DNA of 64,000 nt from an uncultured Prevotella sp. (GTDB lineage Bacteria > Bacteroidota > Bacteroidia > Bacteroidales > Bacteroidaceae): NCBI GenBank assembly GCA_905233985.1, contig CAJOFA010000004.1, positions 1-64,000 of the forward strand, written 5' to 3'. Positions 40,764-48,356 of this stretch are shown piece by piece. The first letter of the stretch is position 1, and each line of letters starts with the position of its first letter. The position numbers and the translations under genes were made by a program. The notes under the pieces are model-generated. The model worked only from the letters and a program-made list of their open reading frames with translations. It did no database searches and had not been told where the DNA came from.

Positions 40764-41216
40764 TCATAAATGGTCAAAGTCGTAGGCTGTCACATAATGG
40801 TCAAAGACAAGACCTTGCGAATAGCCATACTGTTGGAAAAGACCGACAATCCACTCCTGCTGTTCGGGTGTCAGCAGCCGTTTGCCACGATGGTAGCGAT
40901 AATAGGATGTATGACCACCCAGATAGTTCTTCATCGCTAGGCGCAGTGCCTGCTCATGCTTACTCTTTACTTCTGAAAAAAGGGTCTCGAATCCCCATGC
41001 CATCTGCTTCGGTCGGCCAGCTGTGAACAACCGGCATCCCTCCTCCCCTATCTTCATGGTGGGATAGACGGCAGGACCGAAGTCACGGTTCTCCGGCAGA
41101 TGCTTCGCTGCCAGCTGACGTAAGCACTCATCCTTCTTCGGACACTCACTCAGGAAACACAACTGCCAACTCAGCGGCACGTTCCTGAAATCCAATTCAA
41201 TATGTTTCTCTTTCAT
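40764..41216 (-). CDS. DUF6078-like protein (150 aa)
   Basis: The start (FRNVPLSWQLCFLSECPKKD) and the Cys-containing ECLRQLAAKHLPEN block, followed by LGGHTSYYRYHRGKRLLTPE, resemble the DUF6078 family of Bacteroidales; the assignment is from memory of the pattern. Four Cys in the first 65 residues could bind metal. It follows the HigA antitoxin by 17 bases on the same strand, so it may be cotranscribed. Function unknown. Confidence 0.6.
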   Translation of the reverse strand: MKEKHIELDFRNVPLSWQLCFLSECPKKDECLRQLAAKHLPENRDFGPAVYPTMKIGEEGCRLFTAGRPKQMAWGFETLFSEVKSKHEQALRLAMKNYLGGHTSYYRYHRGKRLLTPEQQEWIVGLFQQYGYSQGLVFDHYVTAYDFDHL

Positions 41217-41233
41217 TATAAGGACAAAACATG

Positions 41234-41599
41234 TCAGACCCCAAGAACAATAGCAGGGTCAATATTCAGTTTTCTGCTAATTTCCCTTCCTGTCTTCAGT
41301 GATGGCTCACCCTTACCAGTGATAATCTCACTGATACGTGCCGTACTAATTCCCAACATTTCAGCAAGCTTTGTCTGAGTGAGTCCCATCTCAAACATAC
41401 GGAGTTTGATGGTCTCCACCAGTGTAGGAGCAGCTACAGGGTAATGTTCCTCCTCATAGTCTGCTACAAGGTCAGAAATCAAATCCAGCTCCAGCATATT
41501 CTTGTCATCAGCAGGAGTATCATTGCCGACAACCTTCAGGAGCTCATTGATGCGGTCGCAAGCTGCCTTGTACTGCTTTTCTGTCTTAATATGTGTCAT
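41234..41599 (-). CDS. higA: HigA-type antitoxin (XRE family)
   Basis: A 121-aa antitoxin: helical N-terminus (about 1-55), then an XRE helix-turn-helix (about 62-117) with MGLTQTKLAEMLGISTARIS and GKGEPSLKTGREISRKLN. It should neutralise the toxin encoded two bases upstream and repress the shared promoter. Toxin before antitoxin is the usual hig order. Confidence 0.88.
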   Translation of the reverse strand: MTHIKTEKQYKAACDRINELLKVVGNDTPADDKNMLELDLISDLVADYEEEHYPVAAPTLVETIKLRMFEMGLTQTKLAEMLGISTARISEIITGKGEPSLKTGREISRKLNIDPAIVLGV

Positions 41600-41601
41600 G
41601 A

Positions 41602-41898
41602 CTATATATTTTTTATATCCTTAATTTTCTCATATTCTTCATGCGTACCGATGAAACGCATATAAACTTTCTGGTTGATAAACAATACAATAGCTACTAT
41701 CCGATAGTTATTGCCCTTGATATCGAACACATAACGGTCATTGCCTACATAGTCCACCGTATTAAACGTTTGCTTGATGTCGGCAAAGTTCGTCCAGTTG
41801 GCCTTAGTTGTTCTTTTATACCAATCGCGGAGAGCCACGTCTGCATCAGCATGTTTGGCAATGAATTCCCGTATCATGGAAAATGATATTACTCTCAT
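41602..41898 (-). CDS. higB: HigB-type mRNA interferase toxin
   Basis: The 98-aa product reads MRVISFSMIREFIAKHADAD, ADIKQTFNTVDYVGNDRYVF and IKGNNYRIVAIVLFINQKVY, matching the HigB toxin family (RelE fold), which cleaves mRNA on the ribosome. The ATG at 41898 is chosen because the promoter ends at 41915. First gene of the higBA operon. Confidence 0.88.
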   Translation of the reverse strand: MRVISFSMIREFIAKHADADVALRDWYKRTTKANWTNFADIKQTFNTVDYVGNDRYVFDIKGNNYRIVAIVLFINQKVYMRFIGTHEEYEKIKDIKNI

Positions 41899-41914
41899 CT
41901 CTTTAATTTTGGGG

Positions 41915-41946
41915 CAAAGGTAATACAAAATTTCGGTTAAACCAAA
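41915..41946 (-). promoter_or_regulatory. Promoter of higBA
   Basis: On the minus strand TTTG (41946-41943), 20 bases, TACCTTTG (41922-41915), 17 bases from the ATG. Confidence 0.75.
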
Positions 41947-42026
41947 TATTTTTCGGAAAATCTTAATCCCATATTACGCAAATATAGACAAAGAATAAAG
42001 TAAGAATTGAGTCATTATCAAACAAA

Positions 42027-42053
42027 AAGGGAAGCCAGGGCTTCCCTTTTTTA
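42027..42053. terminator. Bidirectional intrinsic terminator
   Basis: GGGAAGCC and GGCTTCCC form a stem with a 2-base loop; an A-run precedes and a T-run follows, so it can act on both strands. It lies between two divergent promoters, with no gene in this window that would need it. Confidence 0.75.
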
Positions 42054-42081
42054 TTTCCGCAAGGCTTGCGAGCAAGAAAAG

Positions 42082-42114
42082 TTTTGGCGTTATAAGGATT
42101 ATTGTGTACCTTTG
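42082..42114 (+). promoter_or_regulatory. Promoter of the ftsZ-like operon
   Basis: TTTTG (42082-42086), 20 bases, TACCTTTG (42107-42114), 26 bases before the ATG. Confidence 0.8.
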
Positions 42115-42140
42115 CGCTGTGTTAAACGATTAATAAGATT

Positions 42141-43475
42141 ATGAGCGTGAAAGATGAGAAAAGGACTGCGCCGTTGCTGGAATTCGGCCCTATCAAGGAC
42201 ACGATGAGCGGCATCATCAAGGTGATTGGCGTGGGCGGCGGCGGTTGCAATGCCGTGCGTAACATGTATAAGGAGGGTGTGCAGGGCGTGACGTATGCGG
42301 TCTGCAATACGGACAGCCAGTCGCTGGTGGGCTCTCCCATTCCACAAAAGGTGTTGTTAGGCGAATCGGGATTAGGTGCCGGAGCAAACCCCGAACTAGG
42401 ACGCAGCGAGGCGGAGAGTAAACGTGACAGCATCGAGAAACTATTGAACGACGGTACGAAGATGGTGTTTGTGACGGCTGGCATGGGCGGCGGCACTGGC
42501 ACCGGAGCGGCTCCCGTTATTGCGGGAATAGCCAAGGATATGGGTATTCTGACGGTGGGCGTGGTGACCATTCCGTTCTACTTCGAGAAGAAACGTAAAA
42601 TCATCAAGGCCCTGAAGGGTGTGGAGGAGTTACGTAAGAACGTGGACGCGCTGCTGATTGTGAACAACGAACGGCTTTGTGATGTCTATGCTGACTCGGA
42701 CATCACCATCAAGGAGGCGTTCGAACGAGCCGACAACATCCTGACTGACGCGGTGAAAGGTATCTCCGAGCTTATCACCGTACACAGCGACGGGAGCATC
42801 AATCTTGACTTCCGCGACGTGGAAACGACGATGCGCAACGGCGGTGGAGCTATCATGGCGATGGGAAGGGCAACCGGTGAGGGACGTGTGGAGAAAGCCA
42901 TCATCGATGCGTTGGACTCCCCCCTACTCTATGGCAACGACATCGGCAAGGCGAAGCGTATCCTTTTTAATATTTACTCGAGCGACAAGGCTCCTATCTT
43001 CGTGCGGGAGATGCAGGAGATTGACGACTTCTTCGACCAGCTGGACCCGAACATCGACGTCATCTGGGGTACTTCGACGGACAACACGCTGGAGGATGAT
43101 GCGAAGGTAACGATTCTCGCCACAGGACTGGAGGACGAGCTGAGGAGCGAGCGAGACGATGAGCTGCGGACGGGTAATGCTGACGACTACTTCGAGGAGT
43201 TGATTCCGAAGCTCTACAAGCCCCAGCGCAAGAAGCCCACGAAGCCTCAACCGCACGTAGAGCAGACGCCATCAGAGATAACGGAGCCGAAGGTGGAACC
43301 GACTTTCATCGTTGAGGAGGCTCCCAACCCCCAACCTGCTACGAATAGGATTCCTCCCATTCCGACGACTGTGAAAACGGAAGAAAATGAAGAGACGAAG
43401 GATGACCCTACGGCCTTGGACAAGCTGAGGTCATGGCTGAGGCGCAAGACGGAGGATGTTTTACGGGAAGAATAA
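42141..43475 (+). CDS. ftsZ: FtsZ-family tubulin homologue, probably a second, divergent copy
   Basis: A 444-aa Fts[14 protein letters not shown] (30-42), the GTP-binding G-box [10 protein letters not shown] (116-125) and the synergy loop NLDFRD (221-226, Asn/Asp/Asp present), so GTPase assembly should work. Differences from typical Bacteroidales FtsZ include Cys36 in the first Gly loop. An 80-residue Pro/Glu-rich linker leads to a basic amphipathic tail ([19 protein letters not shown]). No ftsA, ftsQ or mur genes lie nearby, as would be expected for the division cluster copy. It is cotranscribed with an unknown-family gene one base downstream. That it is a second copy is inference. Confidence 0.85.
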   Translation: MSVKDEKRTAPLLEFGPIKDTMSGIIKVIGVGGGGCNAVRNMYKEGVQGVTYAVCNTDSQSLVGSPIPQKVLLGESGLGAGANPELGRSEAESKRDSIEKLLNDGTKMVFVTAGMGGGTGTGAAPVIAGIAKDMGILTVGVVTIPFYFEKKRKIIKALKGVEELRKNVDALLIVNNERLCDVYADSDITIKEAFERADNILTDAVKGISELITVHSDGSINLDFRDVETTMRNGGGAIMAMGRATGEGRVEKAIIDALDSPLLYGNDIGKAKRILFNIYSSDKAPIFVREMQEIDDFFDQLDPNIDVIWGTSTDNTLEDDAKVTILATGLEDELRSERDDELRTGNADDYFEELIPKLYKPQRKKPTKPQPHVEQTPSEITEPKVEPTFIVEEAPNPQPATNRIPPIPTTVKTEENEETKDDPTALDKLRSWLRRKTEDVLREE

Positions 43476-43476
43476 C

Positions 43477-44064
43477 ATGGCTGACGAGATACTGACACCG
43501 GATAAGATTGCCACTGAACTGAAACAGCTCGTGGAACAGCTACAGGCTACCGACCGCATGGACCTGTTGCTGAATGCCATCGGTGCGCCGCTGCTGGAGG
43601 AGCTGCGCATCGAAGCGGCACGTGCCCATCTGAGCCGACTGCACATCACGCCAGACTTCCGTTTCATTCTGACTGACTACGGTGAGCGGGAGATTGAGCT
43701 ACAGCCCGTTCATAAAGCCGTCTATCTGCTCTTCCTGGCTCATCCCGAGGGTATTGAGTTCAAACGTCTGAGTGACTACCGCACGGAACTGATGCGCTAC
43801 TACATGGCGACGGCACGGTGGATGGACCGCCAGAAGATTGAAGAGAGCGTGAACCACTTGACCAACCCGCTTGACAATGCCATCAACGAGAAGTGTTCAC
43901 GCATCAAAAAGGCATTTACGGACATCATGGACGACTATCGTGCCAGCTACTATATCATCAGCAGTCATACCAAGAAACATATCAACGGCTCGACCCGCAT
44001 CTGGTACGAGCGGCTAAAGGTCATCACCCTCCCCCGCGAGCTGGTGGTTTACGATGAGCCGTAA
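43477..44064 (+). CDS. Unknown protein (195 aa), cotranscribed with ftsZ-like gene
   Basis: Begins MADEILTPDKIATELKQLVE and carries the blocks HKAVYLLFLAHPEGI, DYRTELMRYYMAT, TNPLDNAINEKCSRIKKAFT and YYIISSH, shared with the 38230-38802 product. No signal peptide or membrane helix. The start is one base after the ftsZ-like stop, giving tight coupling. A partner or regulator of the FtsZ paralogue is one reading; the second family member beside DUF4407 has no FtsZ, so the role may be broader. Confidence 0.7.
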   Translation: MADEILTPDKIATELKQLVEQLQATDRMDLLLNAIGAPLLEELRIEAARAHLSRLHITPDFRFILTDYGEREIELQPVHKAVYLLFLAHPEGIEFKRLSDYRTELMRYYMATARWMDRQKIEESVNHLTNPLDNAINEKCSRIKKAFTDIMDDYRASYYIISSHTKKHINGSTRIWYERLKVITLPRELVVYDEP

Positions 44065-44458
44065 CCAACATATCTCTTTACAGTAGTTACTCTGGATAGT
44101 TGCCTTCGATATGTCAAAAAACCATCAAATAAATTTGAATATTTCAAAAGTTATGCGTACATTTGCAGCGTAATATTAGATTTTCCTATAGTTATATGGA
44201 TTTGTATGCACAAACAAATGACGCTATTATGCGGCAGATTGGCATAAAGTGTTTTTTTACCTAACTTGAACTAATTATGGAAAGAATGACAGAAATAGAG
44301 ATTATTGCCTATAGCACCAAAGAGACAGCGCTCTGTTTGCGACATCCCCGTCTTCAAGCAAATTAAGAGCAAATATAGGTGGTAATATGCGTTTTTCGCG
44401 TAAAAATTTGTTAGTCTCATAGAAATAATCTATCTTTGCAGAAAAATAAGAATGAAAG
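44065..44458 (+). other. Promoter-bearing stretch with decayed small frames
   Basis: Two exact promoters occur: TTTG (44134-44137), 20 bases, TACATTTG (44158-44165), and TTTG (44407-44410), 20 bases, TATCTTTG (44431-44438). The first is followed by 22-codon and 29-codon frames (44196-44264, starting MDLYAQTNDA, and 44277-44366) that look like the starts of lost genes. No intact gene seen. Confidence 0.5.
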
Positions 44459-44614
44459 ATGACATACTTGAACCAGTTTCACAAAGAGGCGATGGAGCGT
44501 ACGATAAAGAAAATCGTAGAATTCAAAAAGTCTCCGATGAACTCCAAAGACTTTGCCGACTACATGAGGAGGAATCTCGAGTGGGCAAAAGCTATGGAGG
44601 CCGCTTCGAAATAG
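44459..44614 (+). CDS. Small helical protein (51 aa)
   Basis: The frame reads MTYLNQFHKEAMERTIKKIV and continues KDFADYMRRNLEWAKAME, ending in TAG. It is charged, helical and lies 20 bases after a consensus promoter. It overlaps the start of the truncated polyvalent-kinase-like frame. I think it is an intact partner gene of a decayed element; family not known. Confidence 0.5.
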   Translation: MTYLNQFHKEAMERTIKKIVEFKKSPMNSKDFADYMRRNLEWAKAMEAASK

Positions 44615-44835
44615 AGCAGCGTGTTGCAGAGCAATACGCCAAATCTAATGGGATATGGATTCCTATGGACAATGTGTTTGACCTTGGAATCCCTGGTCCA
44701 AGCGGTAATGAAAACGACACCTATGTCGCTAAAGACACTATTTACAAGGTAAATAATCTGTTGAATAGTGGTGGTATATGCAAACTGTTGGACAAGATAC
44801 TGCTTCATAATCTGATATTCCCTAATACAGCCTAG
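44581..44835 (+). pseudogene. Truncated N-terminus of a polyvalent-kinase-like protein
   Basis: From the GTG at 44581 the frame reads GGRFEIEQRVAEQYAKSNGI, WIPMDNVFDLGIPGPSGNEN, DTYVAKDTIYKVNNLLN and ends FPNTA-stop. The GPSGNEN...YKVNN pattern looks like the glycine-rich loop and Lys strand of the large polyvalent protein kinase-like proteins of Bacteroidetes mobile elements, but only about 85 residues remain. The rest of the kinase is absent. Confidence 0.5.
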
Positions 44836-44907
44836 TTGATCACGGGACGGTTCTCTGATCTATTTTAAGAAGTAACAGAACAAGAAACGAAAACGATATA
44901 ACAAAAT

Positions 44908-45373
44908 ATGGCAAAACGTAGAGAAATAAGAAACAGTACGGCTGAGTTCCTAATCTTTCAGATAGAAGGGAAGGAACAGGGCGTGGAGGTGTATTATAAG
45001 GATAAAACGGTGTGGTGTACCCAGAAGGCGATGGGTATGTTGTTCGACTGTGACAGGAGTGTTGTAACAAAGCATTTGGGAAACATCTTTGAATCAGGAG
45101 AACTAGAGGAGAATCAAGTATGTGCAAAAATTGCACATACTGCAGGAGACGGCAAGAGCTACAGCACAAAGTTCTATAAATTACAAGAAAAGCGGTGACG
45201 TCTGTGAGGTGTATTCTCCCTGTAGAGCAAAAGACTATTCTGTGAGTGACGCTGTGAAAATCAAGAAGACCACTTTCGAGGTTGTCAACAAAGCTGAGGG
45301 TAAACTCTACAGGAAAGCAACGGTCAAAGAGGTAAAGAAAATTATTAAGCAGTTGGTTAATCAGTATCTTTAA
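44908..45373 (+). pseudogene. Truncated RhuM family gene
   Basis: The first 96 codons match the N-terminus of RhuM (virulence) proteins: VEVYYKDKTVWCTQKAMGML, then KHLGNIFESGELEENQV and AGDGKSYSTKFYKL. RhuM normally continues for over 200 residues; here it stops at 45198. Downstream, codons to 45373 in another frame (FEVVNKAEGKLYRKATVKEV) are not RhuM-like and may be the 3' end of a different gene joined by deletion. Confidence 0.65.
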
Positions 45374-45390
45374 CCACATAATCAACAAAA

Positions 45391-45425
45391 AAACGACCGC
45401 ACCTTATTGGGAGCGGTCGTTTTAT
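45391..45425 (+). terminator. Intrinsic terminator at the end of the accessory region
   Basis: ACGACCGC (45393-45400) and GCGGTCGT (45413-45420) pair, followed by TTTTATTTT. Confidence 0.8.
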
Positions 45426-45506
45426 TTTGCAAACAGTCAATGGTTATTATTATGTTTTTTGAAGAGGTCTTATAAAGATTAGTTTCTTAAAAAAAACTTT
45501 GTAATA

Positions 45507-45538
45507 TTTGTCTCTTTGCTTATTTTTTTGTACTTTCG
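45507..45538 (+). promoter_or_regulatory. Putative promoter of the DUF4105 operon
   Basis: TTTG (45507-45510), 20 bases, TACTTTCG (45531-45538), one base off the -7 consensus. It is very near the GTG start at 45543, which could favour the ATG at 45570. Confidence 0.5.
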
Positions 45539-45542
45539 CGGC

Positions 45543-46775
45543 GTGAAACGAAAGAACAGTTGGTTAAGGATGCTGGCGTGCTGCCTGCTGGGGGTTGTTG
45601 CGGTCTCGCTAAATGCTGCCCCTGCCGACAGCGTGCGGCATGCTGCTGCGGACAGCGTGCAAGGAACTACCCGTGATACGACACTGGCAGCGATGGACTC
45701 CGTGGAGTTCTGTCTGCTGACGTGTCAGCCGCACGATGAGATATACAGTCTCTACGGACACACGGCGCTGCGCTATCATGACCTGCGGTCGAAGCAGGAC
45801 TGGGCGTTCAACTACGGCGTGTTCAACTTCAAGGCGCCTTACTTCGTGCTGCGCTTCGTGTTCGGACTGACGGACTATGAGCTGCAGGCCGTGCCCATGA
45901 GCTACTTCGTGGAGGAATACCGGCGCTTCGGCAGCGAGGTGAAGGAGCAGGTGCTCAACCTGACGCCCGAGGAGAAGGCGGCCCTCTACTATGCCCTGGC
46001 AGAGAACGTCCAGCCGCAGAACAAAATCTATCGCTACAACTACTTCTACGACAACTGCACGACACGGGCACGTAACATTGTGGAGCGTTGCATCAAGGGG
46101 GCCCTCCAGTATCCTCCCTCGGAGAGGGATGGTGAGGTCACTTACCGCGAGATGGTGCATGCGTGTACGGCACAGCATCCCTGGGCGACCTTCGGCAACG
46201 ACCTGTTGCTGGGTGTGAAGTCGGACCTGCCGACTGACATGCGCCAGCAGGAGTTCCTACCGGCGAACCTGATGCAAGACTTTGCACAGGCCTACATCCT
46301 GAACCCCGACGGTAGCCGCCGCCCGCTGGTCAAGGAGACTCGCACCGTGGTGCCGGCAGGACAGCAGACCATCAAAAGCGGCTTCCCGCTGTCGCCCACC
46401 TGGTGCGCCGTCATCCTGCTCGTCGTGTCATTGGTAATTATTGTCATTGAGTTCAAGCGGAAGACCATCTTCGTGTGGTGGGACGCGCTGCTGATGGCGG
46501 CTCAGGGCATAGTGGGCATCATACTCGTGGTGATGATCTTCTCGCAGCATCCCACCACCAGCCTCAACCTGCAGCTGCTGCTGTTCAACCCCATCCCCCT
46601 GCTATATATATATAAAGTATGGAAAAAGCGGAAGACGCACTACTGGAGCATCCTGGTCGCTATGGCCGGACTGTTCTATCTGGGCGCCGTCTGGCAGGAC
46701 TATGCCAAGGGTATGGAAATTGTGGCACTATGTTTGCTGTTAAGATTCTGGCCGCACTATAAGTTTGATATTTGA
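45543..46775 (+). CDS. DUF4105 exported membrane protein
   Basis: The N-terminus (KRKNSWLRMLACCLLGVVAV) is a signal peptide. The conserved DUF4105 region (about 45-200) has LLTCQPHDEIYSLYGHTALR, FNYGVFNFKAPYFVLRFVFG and NYFYDNCTTRARNIVE, where Asp-Asn-Cys looks like a papain-type Cys with an upstream His. A C-terminal membrane part follows (about 285-410, four to five helices). Function unknown. Start: GTG 45543 gives a basic n-region; ATG 45570 is the alternative. A GC-rich palindromic repeat appears to be translated near residues 188-198 (QYPPSERDGE). Confidence 0.85.
   Translation: MKRKNSWLRMLACCLLGVVAVSLNAAPADSVRHAAADSVQGTTRDTTLAAMDSVEFCLLTCQPHDEIYSLYGHTALRYHDLRSKQDWAFNYGVFNFKAPYFVLRFVFGLTDYELQAVPMSYFVEEYRRFGSEVKEQVLNLTPEEKAALYYALAENVQPQNKIYRYNYFYDNCTTRARNIVERCIKGALQYPPSERDGEVTYREMVHACTAQHPWATFGNDLLLGVKSDLPTDMRQQEFLPANLMQDFAQAYILNPDGSRRPLVKETRTVVPAGQQTIKSGFPLSPTWCAVILLVVSLVIIVIEFKRKTIFVWWDALLMAAQGIVGIILVVMIFSQHPTTSLNLQLLLFNPIPLLYIYKVWKKRKTHYWSILVAMAGLFYLGAVWQDYAKGMEIVALCLLLRFWPHYKFDI
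46103..46140. repeat. CCCTC/GAGGG palindrome inside the DUF4105 gene
   Basis: CTCCCTCGGAGAGGGATGG resembles the dispersed GC-rich palindromes and lies in frame within the coding sequence. It may be an absorbed repeat copy. Confidence 0.4.
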
Positions 46776-46781
46776 GATTTT

Positions 46782-48164
46782 ATGCGAAGAAATAAATATA
46801 TCTATATCACCCTGCTGGCTGTGCTGGGTTTCCATCAGGAAGCGCTGGCACAAATGATTGCGCAGTCGCCGAAGCTGGTGGTGAGCATCACCATCGACCA
46901 ATTGAGCGCTGAGCAGCTGGAGACCTATGCCCCACTCTACTCGGGCAACGGTCTGCGCCGGCTGCTGGAGCAAGGCAGGGTCTATACCAACGCTTCGTAT
47001 TGTTTCACTCCTGTTGACAGGGCCTCGGCCATTGCCAGCCTATCGACAGGCTCCACCCCCTACTACGACGGCATTCCCAGCGTGGAATGGCTCGACCGGA
47101 AGACGCTGCGCCCCATGTTCTGCGTGCGTGACATGCAGTACGGCCATGCTCCTACGGGGCTGCTCACCTCGACGCTGGGCGACGAGATGAAGTCGGGCAC
47201 CAACGGCGTGGCAGTGGTCTATGCCTTTGCGCCGACGGCCGATGCTGCCATTTTGTCAGGGGGACATGCCGCCAACGGCGTCGCATGGCTGCAGAACGGC
47301 AAATGGGCCACTTCTGCCTATTACACGCCCCAGTCGCAATGGCTCAGCGGCTATACCCGCATGTACTCCAATGCCACCGACGTCAACAAGAGCGTGACGG
47401 ACATCACACTCAGCTGCTTTGACAACACGGCGATGGGCATCGACGACAAGCCCGACCTGCTCTGTGTCACCTATCAACAGCAGGGTACCGACGCAATGGC
47501 AAGCTACATCAGCCTCGACCAGAACATCGGCAGGCTGGTCAGCGACATCGAGAACAAGATAGGCCACAACCAGGTGCTCTTTGTGCTCACCGGCACGGGC
47601 TATGCCGAGGAGCGCAACGAACAGGAGCGTGAGAAATACCGAATCCCAACAGGAAAATTCCTCATCAACCGCACGGCTAACCTGCTCAACATGTACCTCG
47701 GCGCCGTCTATGGCTCTGCGAAGTATGTGGAGGCGAGTTACAAGAACCAGCTGTTCTTCAACCATCAGCTCATCAGCCAGAAGAACATCAACCTCGGCGA
47801 GATGCTGCGCCGTGCCCAGGAGTTCCTGCTGCAGGTGGAGGGTGTGCGCCACGTCTATACCAGCAGCCAGCTGCTGACGAGTGAGAGCTCACACTTAGAG
47901 AAAATCCGCAACGGCTTCAGCGTGGAGAAATGCGGCGACCTACTCATCGAGATTGCCCCTGGCTGGCAGCTCATCAACGACGAGGCGGGCGACGCCACGA
48001 ATCAGGGAAGTGCCAACATCTCATTCCCCATCATATTCTACGGAGCGAACATCGCCCCCGAACGCATACAGACACCCGTTACCGTTGACCGCATTGCGCC
48101 GACGGTAGCCAAGGCCATCCGTATCCGTGCCCCGAACGCCTGTGCTTCAGAACCGTTGTTCTGA
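46782..48164 (+). CDS. Alkaline-phosphatase-superfamily protein, probably inactive
   Basis: The 460-aa exported protein (signal peptide to about residue 23) aligns by pattern with PafA-type phosphatases: LVVSITIDQLSAEQL keeps the first metal Asp, and ASLSTGSTPYYDGI the strand after the nucleophile. The nucleophile region reads FTPVDRASAIAS instead of a TGPGHAS-like motif. The usual DHG motif reads LTGTGYAEE, and the late His of the GTSHGS-type motif reads DATNQGSANIS. The metal site therefore seems lost. It follows the DUF4105 gene by 6 bases, so a joint envelope role is possible. A binding or scaffold function is inferred. Confidence 0.75.
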   Translation: MRRNKYIYITLLAVLGFHQEALAQMIAQSPKLVVSITIDQLSAEQLETYAPLYSGNGLRRLLEQGRVYTNASYCFTPVDRASAIASLSTGSTPYYDGIPSVEWLDRKTLRPMFCVRDMQYGHAPTGLLTSTLGDEMKSGTNGVAVVYAFAPTADAAILSGGHAANGVAWLQNGKWATSAYYTPQSQWLSGYTRMYSNATDVNKSVTDITLSCFDNTAMGIDDKPDLLCVTYQQQGTDAMASYISLDQNIGRLVSDIENKIGHNQVLFVLTGTGYAEERNEQEREKYRIPTGKFLINRTANLLNMYLGAVYGSAKYVEASYKNQLFFNHQLISQKNINLGEMLRRAQEFLLQVEGVRHVYTSSQLLTSESSHLEKIRNGFSVEKCGDLLIEIAPGWQLINDEAGDATNQGSANISFPIIFYGANIAPERIQTPVTVDRIAPTVAKAIRIRAPNACASEPLF

Positions 48165-48258
48165 AAATTCTTCATTATTCATTATTCATTTTTTCCGTAC
48201 CTTTGACCTGCGGTCGAATGTAGGCTGCACTTCGGAAATGAAAATAAATTCTAATTTA

Positions 48259-48290
48259 TTTTGCATTTCGCTCAGTTTGCACTACCTTTG
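48259..48290 (+). promoter_or_regulatory. Promoter of secA
   Basis: TTTTG (48259-48263), 19 bases, TACCTTTG (48283-48290), about 66 bases before the ATG. Confidence 0.8.
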
Positions 48291-48356
48291 CACCCGCATA
48301 TTGCAAAAGGGAAATCAATTGTATATCGTAAATCGTAAAAACAGTAAATTAACAAT

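Noticed and set aside
44840..45388. 182-codon minus-strand frame over the RhuM remnant
   Set aside because: Low-complexity Leu/Phe/Ser composition typical of antisense reading; the plus-strand RhuM motif is clear.
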